Below, piece by piece: positions 29,480-30,000 of a stretch of 30,000 bases of DNA. Source of the stretch: Hirudo medicinalis (Eukaryota > Annelida > Clitellata > Hirudinida > Hirudinidae); assembly GCA_011800805.1 (NCBI GenBank), contig MPNW01001068.1, positions 41,190-71,189 on the forward strand, written 5' to 3'. The notes below the pieces were generated by a model. It did no database searches. It was not told the origin of the DNA and saw only the letters and a program-made list of their open reading frames with translations. A program made the translations under genes and the position numbers. How positions within the stretch are numbered: the first letter of the stretch is position 1; every line of letters begins with the position of its first letter.

Positions 29480-30000
29480 GGAAAGAAACACTGGCATTCG
29501 GCTTGGATAACAGATGTATGCAAATGCCTGGACCGCTCCACCGCACAAAGAACATTATTACTGCTTGGTCGGCCACGTAATTGATTTGATTTATTCATGG
29601 ATAGGATGTCATCCAGGGTCGTGTCATGACCTTTACCCCCTGGGGGTCGCCGGGGGAAAGAAATCAATGAACCCCCGAGGCATCGGCAACAACTTTGAAA
29701 TTCTCTTGGCTGGAAAAATTTCACAAGAAAAACGTCGACAATGTATCTTGTTTTACTTGGCTTCATTGTCTACAACCGCTACAACAGCGACTGTTACCGC
29801 CGCTACTACAGCGACTGTTACCACCGCTACCACACCGACCGCACCACCGCTACGACTACCAAGCCGTGGGAGTTGCTGACAAAGAAATAGAAATAAACAA
29901 GAACTCCTCTCGTATGTGTCACTTTTAATGGGGGTCTGTTTCGCTTGCCGGTGCCGAACGAGAGATCAGCCGGTGAATGAGGAAGACTTTAAATGAATTA
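29480..30000. other. No gene seen at right edge; ACT/ACC triplet run
   Basis: An imperfect ACC/GCT/ACT run lies at 29768-29855. Open frames on both strands show no motif, splice logic or family resemblance that I recognise. Confidence 0.5.

Noticed and set aside
29476..29766. Minus-strand 96-codon frame, considered as a 5' exon of the zinc-finger gene
   Set aside because: It shows none of the family's conserved upstream block and no matching phase-1 donor.

Overview
This is animal nuclear DNA. The genes are split by GT-AG introns, there are dispersed tRNA-derived SINEs, and roughly a third or more of the window is short tandem repeat (AAT, ATC/GAT, CATC/GATG, ATTT and longer-period minisatellites). 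Gene content (an animal ZNF608/609/scribbler-type regulator, a CENP-A-type histone, Ly6/Quiver-type three-finger proteins, a type II membrane glycosyltransferase-like protein) suggests a marine invertebrate, perhaps a lophotrochozoan or invertebrate deuterostome. The species cannot be fixed from the sequence.

Layout. 1-1850: AAT microsatellite, degenerate telomere-like CCCTAA tract, one SINE. 1851-12943: a small gene cluster. Four secreted, probably GPI-anchored ten-cysteine Ly6/Quiver-like genes (A +, B -, C +, D +) share the same plan: a signal-peptide exon, a first half-domain exon and a second half-domain exon, with phase-1 introns wherever both sides can be read. Between C and D lie two copies of a small secreted protein family that I do not recognise, each of two exons with a phase-0 intron. 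13355-14578 (-): a five-exon centromeric histone H3 (CENP-A/CenH3) gene whose exons are so short that simple ORF calling misses it. 15942-17373 (+): a two-exon type II membrane, nucleotide-sugar-transferase-like gene. 17420-25560: almost pure simple repeat, with one promoter-like island near 22300-22470. 25595-28459 (-): the 3' part of a ZNF608/609/scribbler orthologue, with 5' exons beyond the window. 28640-30000: repeat and unassigned DNA.

Three places in two otherwise well conserved genes (17290, 27473, 26067) each lack exactly one base. Adding one base at each site restores an open frame to a sensible stop, so assembly or sequencing deletions are more likely than gene death. Single Ns at 3156, 17985 and 29278 also mark imperfect sequence.

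The most notable items are the unflagged CenH3 gene with its CENP-A-length loop 1 and tryptophan in helix 2, the four-gene Ly6 cluster with conserved intron phases, and the unnamed YYPK small-protein family.
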